Source of the DNA: Oscillospiraceae bacterium
GTDB taxonomy: Bacteria > Bacillota_A > Clostridia > Oscillospirales > Oscillospiraceae
NCBI GenBank assembly: GCA_017396725.1
Contig: JAFQLA010000194.1
Coordinates: forward strand, 1-6,151
Direction: 5' to 3'
DNA: 6,151 nt
This document shows, in pieces, positions 1 through 5,046 of this stretch; within the stretch, counting starts at the first letter, position 1, and every line of letters starts with the position of its first letter. A program made the translations under genes and the position numbers. The notes under the pieces were generated by a model that did not search any database, had not been told where the DNA came from, and saw nothing but the letters and a program-made list of their open reading frames with translations.

Positions 1-79
1 AGGCGGGACTTGAACCCGCACGCCCGTAATGAGCACTAGAACCTGAATCTAGCGAGTCTGCCAATTCCACCACTCGCGC
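1..79 (-). tRNA. tRNA-Leu (anticodon CAG), 3' end cut by window edge
   Basis: Read on the minus strand, the gene starts at 79 with acceptor strand GCGCGAG and continues through a D-arm and an anticodon stem CTAGA/TCTAG enclosing loop TTCAGGT. This places anticodon CAG at 43-45. A long variable arm, typical of class II tRNAs such as Leu, follows, and then a T-arm GCGGG/CCCGC around TTCAAGT. Only the first two bases (CT) of the 3' acceptor strand lie in the window, so the last five paired bases, the discriminator and any CCA are missing. It decodes CUG. It follows tRNA-Leu(GAG) by 35 bases on the same strand, so both are probably cut from one transcript. Confidence 0.95.
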
Positions 80-114
80 ATCTCTTTATTCAACACAGCT
101 GACCTTAAAAAAGG

Positions 115-201
115 TGGTGCGGATGGTGGGACTTGAACCCACACGCCCTTACGAACACAAGCACCTCAAGCTTGCCTGTCTGCCTATTCCAGCACACCCG
201 C
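115..201 (-). tRNA. tRNA-Leu (anticodon GAG)
   Basis: This is a complete class II tRNA on the minus strand. The acceptor strand GCGGGTG at 201-195 pairs with CATCCGC (125-119) with one G-T wobble. The discriminator is A at 118, and CCA is encoded at 117-115. The anticodon stem CAAGC/GCTTG encloses TTGAGGT, giving anticodon GAG at 165-167. The variable arm is long, and the T-arm is GTGGG/CCCAC around TTCAAGT. It reads CUC/CUU codons. It is the first tRNA of the cluster, about 25 bases downstream of the predicted transcription start. Confidence 0.97.
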
Positions 202-232
202 ATTTTTAACCCTAAAAATCGACTGCCCGATT

Positions 233-261
233 ATCATAACAAAAAGAACTATGTTTGTCAA
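233..261 (-). promoter_or_regulatory. Sigma-A-type promoter for the tRNA-Leu cluster
   Basis: On the minus strand a perfect -35 box TTGACA (261-256) is followed by a 17-base spacer and a -10 box TATGAT (238-233). The start point is inferred near 226. The near-consensus match fits the strong constitutive expression expected of tRNA genes. Confidence 0.85.
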
Positions 262-299
262 TCGTTTTTTTGAGGAAATCAAGAAAAATTTTTGCGTTG

Positions 300-336
300 A
301 AAAAGGGGACGGAGCAGAGGTTTTCCGCTCCGTCCC
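300..336 (-). terminator. Intrinsic terminator of the AbrB-like/PLP-enzyme operon
   Basis: A perfect 10-bp GC-rich stem (306-315 with 327-336, arms GGGACGGAGC/GCTCCGTCCC) has an 11-base loop. On the minus strand it is followed by five T residues (304-300). It lies about 160 bases past the stop codon of the PLP-enzyme gene and just upstream of the tRNA promoter, so it separates the two units. Confidence 0.85.
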
Positions 337-496
337 AAGCGGTTTTTAAAGATCGAAAATGACCGTGATCATCTTCGGATGCATATGCTTGCCTTTTTTC
401 TTCCGGTACCCGATCCCGGCAGGAGGCTGCTGTTGCTCCGGCAGATGAGGGGGTTAACAGAAAGCCGGAGCTGCATGATAAGTATTTTCCTTTAAG
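337..496 (-). other. Long 3' untranslated stretch with no convincing gene
   Basis: These 160 bases lie between the stop codon of the PLP-enzyme gene and its terminator. On the minus strand there is one 35-codon frame starting with ATG (476-369), preceded by AAAGGA at a spacing of about 11 bases. A second frame without a good start codon ends at TAA (348-350). Neither product is recognisable. The stretch also holds the inverted repeat at 435-471. It may be plain 3' UTR or a decayed gene. Confidence 0.4.
435..471. repeat. 8-bp GC-rich inverted repeat in the 3' UTR
   Basis: GCTCCGGC (435-442) and GCCGGAGC (464-471) are perfect complements separated by 21 bases. There is no T-run on either side, so this is not a classic terminator. 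In the minus-strand mRNA it could form a hairpin just after the PLP-enzyme stop codon, possibly stabilising the transcript end. That role is inference only. Confidence 0.45.
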
Positions 497-1780
497 TTAA
501 TTCAGTTTTACAAGATCGGCATTTACCATTTGCTGCAAACTCATGAGAATGCCGAGCTTTGCGTGATACCAGGTGAGGCCGCCCTGAAAATAGACGGCAT
601 AGGGAGGACGGATGGGGCCGTCAGCGGAGAGTTCGATAGAGGAACCCTGCACAAAGGCACCGGCTGCCATAATGACATTGGAATCGTAACCGGGCATGGG
701 CCAGGTTACGGGAGTAACATAGCTGTCCACGGGAGCTGCCATCTGGATACCCTTGCAGAAGGCGATCATGCCGGCTTCGCTGCCCAGTTCCACGGCCTGA
801 ATGATATCGTGGCGGGATTCGGTGCTGTTGGGGATCACACGGAAGCCCAGCTTTTCGTAGATGTTGGCAGCGAAGATCGCGCCCTTCAGCGCGCCGGATA
901 CCACAGTGGGGGCGAGGAACAGGCCCTGATAGAAGGAGGGGAGGAGACCGAGGTTGGCACCCACTTCCTGACCGAGGCCGGGGGCGCTGAGACGGTAAGC
1001 GCAGCGCTCTACGCATTCCTTGGTGCCGCAGATATAGCCGCCGATGGGGGCAAGACCGCCGCCGGGATTCTTGATGAGACTGCCTACCACCATATCGGCG
1101 CCCAGATCGCTGGGTTCCAGTTCTTCCACAAATTCACCGTAGCAGTTATCCACCATGCAGATAATGCCCGGCTTGCATTCTTTACAGAAGGCAACCAGTT
1201 CACCAATCTGCTTGACGGAGAAGGAGGGGCGGGTAGCATAGCCTTTGGAACGCTGGATGGTGATGAGCTTGGTCTTTTCGTTGATGGCGGCGCGGATGCC
1301 GTCATAGTCAAAGGTGCCGTCCGGCAGGAGGGCCACTTCGTTATAGCTCACGCCGTATTCCCGCAGAGAGCACTTGGATTCACGGATGCCGATAACTTCC
1401 TCCAGCGTGTCGTAGGGGCGGCCAACGGGGCTGAGAAGCTCGTCACCGGGAAGGAGGTTAGCGGAAAGCGCCACCGTGAGGGCATGGGTGCCGCAGGTGA
1501 TCTGAGGGCGGACCAACGCGGCTTCGGTATGGAAAACATCGGCATAGACGCGTTCAAGATTGTCGCGGCCCATATCGTCATAGCCGTAACCGGTGGTGGC
1601 GGCAAAATGGGTGGCATTGACCATGTTCTTCTGCATGGCGGAAATAACCTTGCACTGGTTATATTCAGCGACCGTGTCGATCTTTTCGAAGCGATCTTTA
1701 AGGTCAGCGAGGATCTTTTCGCCGAATTCCCATACTTCGGCGCTGATCCCAAGACTTTCGTACATGGATTTGGTGTTCAT
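497..1780 (-). CDS. PLP-dependent enzyme, methionine gamma-lyase-like / 'aluminium resistance' family (YnbB type)
   Basis: The product is 427 aa and probably a cytosolic fold-type I PLP enzyme of the cystathionine/methionine gamma-lyase-related 'aluminium resistance' (Alum_res) family, common in Firmicutes. Visible marks are TCGTHA (residues 95-100), likely the phosphate-binding turn; Asp211 in MVDNCYGE, the usual partner of the pyridine nitrogen; and Lys237 in GSLIKNPGGG, the likely Schiff-base lysine. The family annotation is firm, but the physiological substrate is not established and the 'aluminium resistance' name should not be read literally. The chosen ATG (1780) follows TAAGGAG with 6 bases between. 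An in-frame ATG 31 codons upstream is rejected because it would lie inside the preceding gene and lacks this site. The gene starts 10 bases after the AbrB-like gene, and its Shine-Dalgarno sequence abuts that gene's stop codon, so co-transcription is very likely. Confidence 0.9.
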   Translation of the reverse strand: MNTKSMYESLGISAEVWEFGEKILADLKDRFEKIDTVAEYNQCKVISAMQKNMVNATHFAATTGYGYDDMGRDNLERVYADVFHTEAALVRPQITCGTHALTVALSANLLPGDELLSPVGRPYDTLEEVIGIRESKCSLREYGVSYNEVALLPDGTFDYDGIRAAINEKTKLITIQRSKGYATRPSFSVKQIGELVAFCKECKPGIICMVDNCYGEFVEELEPSDLGADMVVGSLIKNPGGGLAPIGGYICGTKECVERCAYRLSAPGLGQEVGANLGLLPSFYQGLFLAPTVVSGALKGAIFAANIYEKLGFRVIPNSTESRHDIIQAVELGSEAGMIAFCKGIQMAAPVDSYVTPVTWPMPGYDSNVIMAAGAFVQGSSIELSADGPIRPPYAVYFQGGLTWYHAKLGILMSLQQMVNADLVKLN

Positions 1781-1790
1781 ATCTATCTCC

Positions 1791-2024
1791 TTATTCCTGA
1801 TCAATATCTTCAATAATACGCTCTGCCAGATCGCTGAGGACCTCAGGGCGGGTAACGATGAGACCGTGCGCATCGTTGCCGAGGATCAGCAAAGTGTCCC
1901 CGGGCTTGATATGAAACTGGGTGCGCGCTTCTTTGGGAATAACGATCTGTCCGCGGTCGCCCACTTTGGCAGTACCGTAAATGCGGCTGGCAGCGCTTTT
2001 GCCCGGAACCTGTTTGCTTGGCAT
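1791..2024 (-). CDS. AbrB/MazE/SpoVT-family DNA-binding regulator
   Basis: The product is a 77-aa protein made almost entirely of one SpoVT-AbrB swapped-hairpin domain (about residues 15-62). The hallmark is KVGDRGQIVIPKEAR (20-34), followed by the KPGDTLLIL strand-turn (40-48) and a short acidic helical tail. Proteins of this fold bind DNA as dimers or tetramers and commonly act as transition-state regulators or as toxin-antidote proteins. No toxin gene lies next to it: the partner is a PLP enzyme 10 bases downstream, so a role as a local regulator is more likely (inference). The ATG at 2024 is preceded by AAAAGGAG with a 6-base gap. The gene is first in the operon, behind a sigma-A-type promoter flanked by two dyad elements that could be its own binding sites. 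Confidence 0.88.
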   Translation of the reverse strand: MPSKQVPGKSAASRIYGTAKVGDRGQIVIPKEARTQFHIKPGDTLLILGNDAHGLIVTRPEVLSDLAERIIEDIDQE

Positions 2025-2055
2025 GGTATTCTCCTTTTAAAGTGTTGTATGAAAA

Positions 2056-2071
2056 GTGTGAAAAATCACAC
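2056..2071. promoter_or_regulatory. Inverted repeat in the leader of the AbrB-like gene (candidate operator)
   Basis: GTGTGA (2056-2061) and TCACAC (2066-2071) are perfect 6-bp arms around AAAA. The element lies roughly 11-26 bases downstream of the inferred start point and ahead of the ribosome-binding site. It resembles an operator dyad more than a terminator because the stem is short and there is no T-run. Its spacing (4) differs from the 6-base gap of the Crp consensus, so I do not assign it to a known regulator. Confidence 0.5.
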
Positions 2072-2088
2072 AAAATGACGCCTGAAAT

Positions 2089-2116
2089 ATTATATCTCTT
2101 TTCCAGGAATTTGCAA
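2089..2116 (-). promoter_or_regulatory. Sigma-A-type promoter of the AbrB-like/PLP-enzyme operon
   Basis: On the minus strand TTGCAA (2116-2111), a 16-base spacer, then a perfect TATAAT (2094-2089). The inferred start is near 2082, leaving a leader of about 58 bases before the ATG. Confidence 0.75.
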
Positions 2117-2120
2117 TAGT

Positions 2121-2134
2121 ATTTCCCGGGAAAT
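2121..2134. promoter_or_regulatory. Perfect 14-bp palindrome upstream of the -35 box (candidate operator)
   Basis: ATTTCCCGGGAAAT is its own reverse complement over all 14 bases. It lies 4 bases upstream of the -35 box of the AbrB-like gene, between that promoter and the terminator of the permease gene. The position suits an activator or repressor site. It could also be incidental sequence following the terminator. Confidence 0.45.
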
Positions 2135-2137
2135 TGA

Positions 2138-2166
2138 AAAGCCGCTTGGATTTTCCAAGCGGCTTT
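2138..2166 (-). terminator. Intrinsic terminator of the AEC permease gene
   Basis: A perfect 13-bp stem (2138-2150 with 2154-2166) surrounds a TTT centre; in practice the loop would open to a few more bases. On the minus strand the stem ends in GGCTTTT followed by CAATTT, a modest T-tract. It begins 11 bases past the permease stop codon. On the plus strand the tail is TTTGGG, so termination there is less likely. Confidence 0.8.
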
Positions 2167-2176
2167 GGGTATTTGC

Positions 2177-3115
2177 TCAGAGTACGCTGGCCAGATTATA
2201 CCACAGCGGGATGGTACCGATGGAGATCAAAGTGGAATAAAACACACTGCCTGCGCTTTCAAAATTGGCTTCGGGGTCGGGATCGTACTGTACGCAGAAG
2301 GCTACCATCAATGTGCTGACGGGAAGGGCGGCGCAGATGATCACGATCTGGGCAAGATCATAAGGCAGGGAAACAAGGCGGACCAGAACATAAAAAATTG
2401 CAGGAATAAAAAAGTTGCGCACCAGAGTGAGGCGGAGATAACGGGGCTGCAGCAGTTTTTTCAGCGGGTAATATCCCAGCGTGATACCGCAGAGCATCAT
2501 GCCAAGAGGAGAGCAGGTGGCGGCCAGAGAGGACATCACATACTCAATGGTATCCGGCAGACGGATCCCCGTTATATAGAAGAAGACGCCTACAAAAACA
2601 GCGACGATGGAGGGGTTCAGCGTCTTTTTGATCACCGTCAGCGCACTTTCCTTTACCGGGTTTTCTGCGGGCGGGGAAAGAAGCGGTTTTGCGGAGGAAT
2701 AATAAAAAATGCGGATGGGGATAAGGAAAATGGCAAAATAGAAAATGCCCTGATTCCCGTACAGTGCTTCCACTACGGGGAAGCCCATAAAGGAAAAGTT
2801 GGTAAAAATCATGCCGAAGCGCAGAATACGGGAAGAGCCTTCTCTGCCGGTAATCAGAAAGGCGATCTGCGCCATGATGAACTCGATGAGAAGAAAACCC
2901 AGAGAGAGCAGCAGAAGATAGCCGCAGTTTTTCAGTTCCTCCAGAGAATACTTCATACCGTACATGGAGTTTACGATCATGCAGGGGAGGATGATAGAGG
3001 TAAGAAATTTGGTAAATTGTTTGTTGAAATCACCGGCAACAACTTTCAGTTTTGTTGCGGCAAAGCCGATCGCGATAAAAAGCAGAAGCTTCAAAGCCAA
3101 GGTTCCGGCCAGCAT
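2177..3115 (-). CDS. AEC-family transporter (auxin efflux carrier-like permease)
   Basis: The product is a 312-aa integral membrane protein, the usual length for bacterial AEC (Mem_trans) transporters, which typically export or import small organic anions such as malate. The substrate here cannot be told from sequence. About ten hydrophobic segments form two halves. Family-typical stretches are LPCMIVNSM (43-51), TNFSFMGFPVVEALYG (105-120), NPSIVAVFVG (167-176), CSPLGMMLCGITLG (201-214) and ALPVSTLMVA (263-272), followed by a last pair of helices. The ATG at 3115 follows AAAGGAG with about 8 bases between. The gene lies 78 bases after spoVAE on the same strand and has its own promoter, so it is probably expressed in vegetative cells, although read-through from the sigma-G unit is possible because no terminator is visible in the gap. 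Confidence 0.9.
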   Translation of the reverse strand: MLAGTLALKLLLFIAIGFAATKLKVVAGDFNKQFTKFLTSIILPCMIVNSMYGMKYSLEELKNCGYLLLLSLGFLLIEFIMAQIAFLITGREGSSRILRFGMIFTNFSFMGFPVVEALYGNQGIFYFAIFLIPIRIFYYSSAKPLLSPPAENPVKESALTVIKKTLNPSIVAVFVGVFFYITGIRLPDTIEYVMSSLAATCSPLGMMLCGITLGYYPLKKLLQPRYLRLTLVRNFFIPAIFYVLVRLVSLPYDLAQIVIICAALPVSTLMVAFCVQYDPDPEANFESAGSVFYSTLISIGTIPLWYNLASVL

Positions 3116-3157
3116 ATAAGTCTCTCCTTTCTCTTTCAGGAGTTTGTATCCTGTAGC

Positions 3158-3186
3158 ATTATAGAGTATTTGGGAGAAACTTGCAA
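3158..3186 (-). promoter_or_regulatory. Sigma-A-type promoter of the AEC permease gene
   Basis: On the minus strand TTGCAA (3186-3181), a 17-base spacer, then a perfect TATAAT (3163-3158). The -35 box begins only 7 bases after the spoVAE stop codon. The -35 hexamer is the same variant as in the promoter at 2089-2116. Confidence 0.75.
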
Positions 3187-3193
3187 GATAGGC

Positions 3194-3550
3194 TCAGCGT
3201 TTATCGCCGGCCTTAAAAAGAAGAGAGAAAAGAAGGGCGAAGAGAACGGCCGCGGCAATACCGCCGGCGCCTGCGGTAAAGCCGCCGGTGAATACACCCA
3301 GCCAGCCGCTTTGGGCTACGGCTTCTTTCACGCCTTTAGCCAGATTATAGCCAAAGCCTGTCAGCGGCACGGTGGCGCCTGCGCCGCCCCACTCTGCAAT
3401 GGGCTCATAGATCCCAAGGGCGCCAAGGATCACGCCGGTTACCACGTAGCCGGTAAGAATGCGGGCGGGCGTCAGTTTGGTTCGGTCCAAAAGGATCTGA
3501 CCGATGAGGCAGAGAGCGCCGCCGCAGAGAAATGCGTTTAGATATTCCAT
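3194..3550 (-). CDS. spoVAE: Stage V sporulation protein AE (SpoVAE, SpoVAEb type)
   Basis: The product is a 118-aa hydrophobic protein matching the SpoVAE/SpoVAEb family in length and pattern. It has an N-terminal membrane segment (about 4-21), a second at about 28-48 (TGYVVTGVILGALGIYEPI), the conserved GAGATVPLTGFGYNLAKGV region (56-74), and a long C-terminal hydrophobic segment (81-112). With SpoVAC and SpoVAD it belongs to the inner-membrane complex that moves dipicolinic acid with Ca2+ into the forespore and out on germination (family knowledge). The ATG at 3550 follows GTGAGG, where the upstream stop codon TGA is part of the Shine-Dalgarno region. Only 6 bases separate it from spoVAD, so the two are translated from one message. 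Confidence 0.92.
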   Translation of the reverse strand: MEYLNAFLCGGALCLIGQILLDRTKLTPARILTGYVVTGVILGALGIYEPIAEWGGAGATVPLTGFGYNLAKGVKEAVAQSGWLGVFTGGFTAGAGGIAAAVLFALLFSLLFKAGDKR

Positions 3551-3556
3551 ATGGCC

Positions 3557-4573
3557 TCACTTTCCTGCGCAAATGCACACCGCATGGCAAATGGAAGGGA
3601 TGGATTCGCCCTGAAAGGCGGAGGTGGTGGAAAGCAGGGCGCCTGTGGGGGCAAAAAGGATCCGCTGCCACTTTCCGCTGCGAAGTCCGTCCAAAAGGTA
3701 GCCGTTGAGAACGGCGGCACTGCAGCCGCAGCCGCTGCCGCCGGCATGCATATCCTGCGCTTTAAGATCGTAGAGCAACAGACCGCAGTCGGTGTAGTTT
3801 TTTGTCATATCGATGCCGTCCGCGCGGAAAAAATCCGTTACAATGGCATGCCCCAGTTTTCCCAGATCTCCTGTGACGATCAGATCGTAATCCGCGGGAG
3901 AGGTATGGGTGGCGCGGAAATGGGCGTTGAGAGTATCATATGCGGCAGGAGCCATGGCGGCACCCATGTTGCTGACATCTGAAATGCCAAGGTCGATGAC
4001 TTTTCCGCAGGTGAGATGGGTGATATAGGGCCCCGGGCCTTGGGCACTGAGGATGCAGCAGCCTGCGGCGGTGGCAGTCCATTGGGCGGTAGGGGTGCGC
4101 TGGCTGCCGTAGGGAAGCGGCATGCGGTACTGCCGCTCGGCGGAGCAGAAATGAGAAGAAGTAAGGGCGGCGGCATATGGGGCAAACCCGCCGTCAATGA
4201 GCATGGCGGCAAGGGAGAGCCCTTCTCCCATGGTGGAGCAGGCACCGTAGAGCCCGTAAAAAGGAATGGGGAAATCCCGCAGGTTGAAGGCAGAGCTGAT
4301 GCACTGATTCAGAAGGTCGCCTGCGAAGATAAAGTTCAGTTCCTGCGGCGTGAGATTTGCTTTTTCCAGTGCCTTGGTCAGCACTTGCCGCTGCATATGG
4401 CTTTCTGCTTTTTCCCAGGTGTTCTTGCCGAAAAAAGAGTCCTGAGAAAGCTCATCAAAGGTGTGAGCCAGCGGGCCCTTGCTCTCCATTTTGCCGCCTA
4501 TATTGGAATAGGCAAGCACGGAAGGCGGGGTCGACAGCGCCACAGTCTGGGGCCCCACTCGTTTTTGCGTCAT
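3557..4573 (-). CDS. spoVAD: Stage V sporulation protein AD (SpoVAD)
   Basis: The product is 338 aa, the standard SpoVAD length. SpoVAD has a thiolase-like fold without known thiolase activity and binds dipicolinic acid on the spore inner membrane as part of the SpoVA channel (family knowledge). Visible marks are an N-terminal strand region, GLYGACSTMGEGLSLAA (107-123) with Cys112 at the thiolase nucleophile position, the central VTGDLGKLG stretch (233-241), and GGSGCGCSA (278-286) near the C-terminal half. No signal peptide or membrane helix is evident, which fits a peripheral protein. The ATG at 4573 follows GGAGGT with about 7 bases between. It is the first gene of the sigma-G unit and is followed by spoVAE. 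Unusually, spoVAC is not directly upstream, where a divergent gene pair begins instead. Confidence 0.95.
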   Translation of the reverse strand: MTQKRVGPQTVALSTPPSVLAYSNIGGKMESKGPLAHTFDELSQDSFFGKNTWEKAESHMQRQVLTKALEKANLTPQELNFIFAGDLLNQCISSAFNLRDFPIPFYGLYGACSTMGEGLSLAAMLIDGGFAPYAAALTSSHFCSAERQYRMPLPYGSQRTPTAQWTATAAGCCILSAQGPGPYITHLTCGKVIDLGISDVSNMGAAMAPAAYDTLNAHFRATHTSPADYDLIVTGDLGKLGHAIVTDFFRADGIDMTKNYTDCGLLLYDLKAQDMHAGGSGCGCSAAVLNGYLLDGLRSGKWQRILFAPTGALLSTTSAFQGESIPSICHAVCICAGK

Positions 4574-4604
4574 GAAGATTACCTCCGTTGCCGATTGATG
4601 GAAA

Positions 4605-4634
4605 TAGTATGGCGTGGGAGAGAAAAAGTATGCG
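4605..4634 (-). promoter_or_regulatory. Sigma-G (forespore) promoter of spoVAD-spoVAE
   Basis: On the minus strand a CGCATA -35 box (4634-4629), a 17-base spacer, and CATACTA (4611-4605) form the -10. The -10 is a full match and the -35 a one-base miss to the Bacillus sigma-G consensus (TGnATA, CATACTA). The leader to the ATG is about 25-30 bases. Sigma-G control is the known pattern for spoVA genes, so sequence and context agree. Sigma-F recognises similar boxes and cannot be excluded. Confidence 0.8.
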
Positions 4635-4636
4635 GC

Positions 4637-4665
4637 TTGTAATTTGGGGAAAAGGAGTCTATACT
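4637..4665 (+). promoter_or_regulatory. Sigma-A-type promoter of the divergent membrane-protein pair
   Basis: TTGTAA (4637-4642), a 17-base spacer and TATACT (4660-4665) face rightward. The inferred start near 4672 leaves a leader of about 27 bases to the ATG at 4699. Its -35 is 2 bases from the -35 of the leftward sigma-G promoter. Confidence 0.65.
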
Positions 4666-4698
4666 GAGCAAAAAGATAAAATTGCGTGGAGCAGGAAG

Positions 4699-5046
4699 AT
4701 GGACAAAGAGAAGATCAAAAACTTTATAAAAACCGTGTTGGAATTTGTGTTCAACCCCAGACTTCTTTTCTGCTTCGGTATCGGCTGGATCATAACCAAC
4801 GGCTGGTCATATATCGCCTTTGCGCTGGGAACTTATCTGGATATTTCCTGGCTCACGGTGGTGGCGGGAGCCTACATGGCGTTTTTGTGGTTTCCCTTTA
4901 CGCCGGAAAAGCTTATTACGGCGATCATTGCGCTTTTCCTTCTCAAGCGCCTTTTTCCCAATGATGAAAAGACGCTGAAAAAGCTGACGGATATGAAGGA
5001 AAGCTACAGAAAAAAGCACCCTAAAAAGGATAAGAAAGAAAAATGA
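4699..5046 (+). CDS. Small membrane protein of unknown function
   Basis: I do not recognise a named family. The 115-aa product has a short basic N-terminus, two clear membrane segments (about 22-45 and 49-66), a third hydrophobic or amphipathic segment (70-86), and a strongly lysine-rich tail (from about 91, ending KKHPKKDKKEK) that should face the cytoplasm. Trp/Tyr-rich stretches such as ITNGWSYIAFALGTYL flank the membrane parts. The start at 4699 is chosen because GGAG ends 7 bases upstream and the promoter fits. A longer in-frame start at 4588 would precede the promoter and is rejected. The gene overlaps the following YitT-family gene by 4 bases (ATGA), indicating translational coupling and possibly a joint role. 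Confidence 0.8.
   Translation: MDKEKIKNFIKTVLEFVFNPRLLFCFGIGWIITNGWSYIAFALGTYLDISWLTVVAGAYMAFLWFPFTPEKLITAIIALFLLKRLFPNDEKTLKKLTDMKESYRKKHPKKDKKEK

Noticed and set aside
530..1816. 428-codon open frame on the plus strand opposite the PLP-enzyme gene
   Set aside because: The minus-strand product is a clear family member with a proper ribosome-binding site. The plus-strand frame gives a glycine/alanine/histidine-rich product with no recognisable domain and is a shadow of codon bias.
1781..1873. 31-residue N-terminal extension of the PLP enzyme
   Set aside because: It would overlap the end of the AbrB-like gene, and the downstream ATG has a strong Shine-Dalgarno sequence and fits the family's length.
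1791..2024. The AbrB/MazE-fold protein as the antidote half of a toxin-antitoxin pair
   Set aside because: No small toxin-like gene is adjacent; the coupled gene is a full-length PLP enzyme.
2056..2071. Crp-type binding site
   Set aside because: The half-sites resemble TGTGA/TCACA, but the spacer is 4 bases rather than 6, so the assignment is not supported.
2165..3541. 458-codon open frame on the plus strand spanning the permease gene and most of spoVAE
   Set aside because: It crosses two well-supported minus-strand genes, their promoter and a gene boundary. Its translation is low-complexity and hydrophilic with no known motif, and it starts inside the terminator stem.
4016..4642. 208-codon plus-strand frame over the N-terminal half of spoVAD
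   Set aside because: It lies antisense to a conserved gene, has an unconvincing composition, and runs through the divergent promoters.
4588..4698. Longer N-terminus for the small membrane protein, starting at 4588
   Set aside because: It would begin upstream of the inferred promoter and overlap the spoVAD leader. The ATG at 4699 has a properly spaced GGAG.
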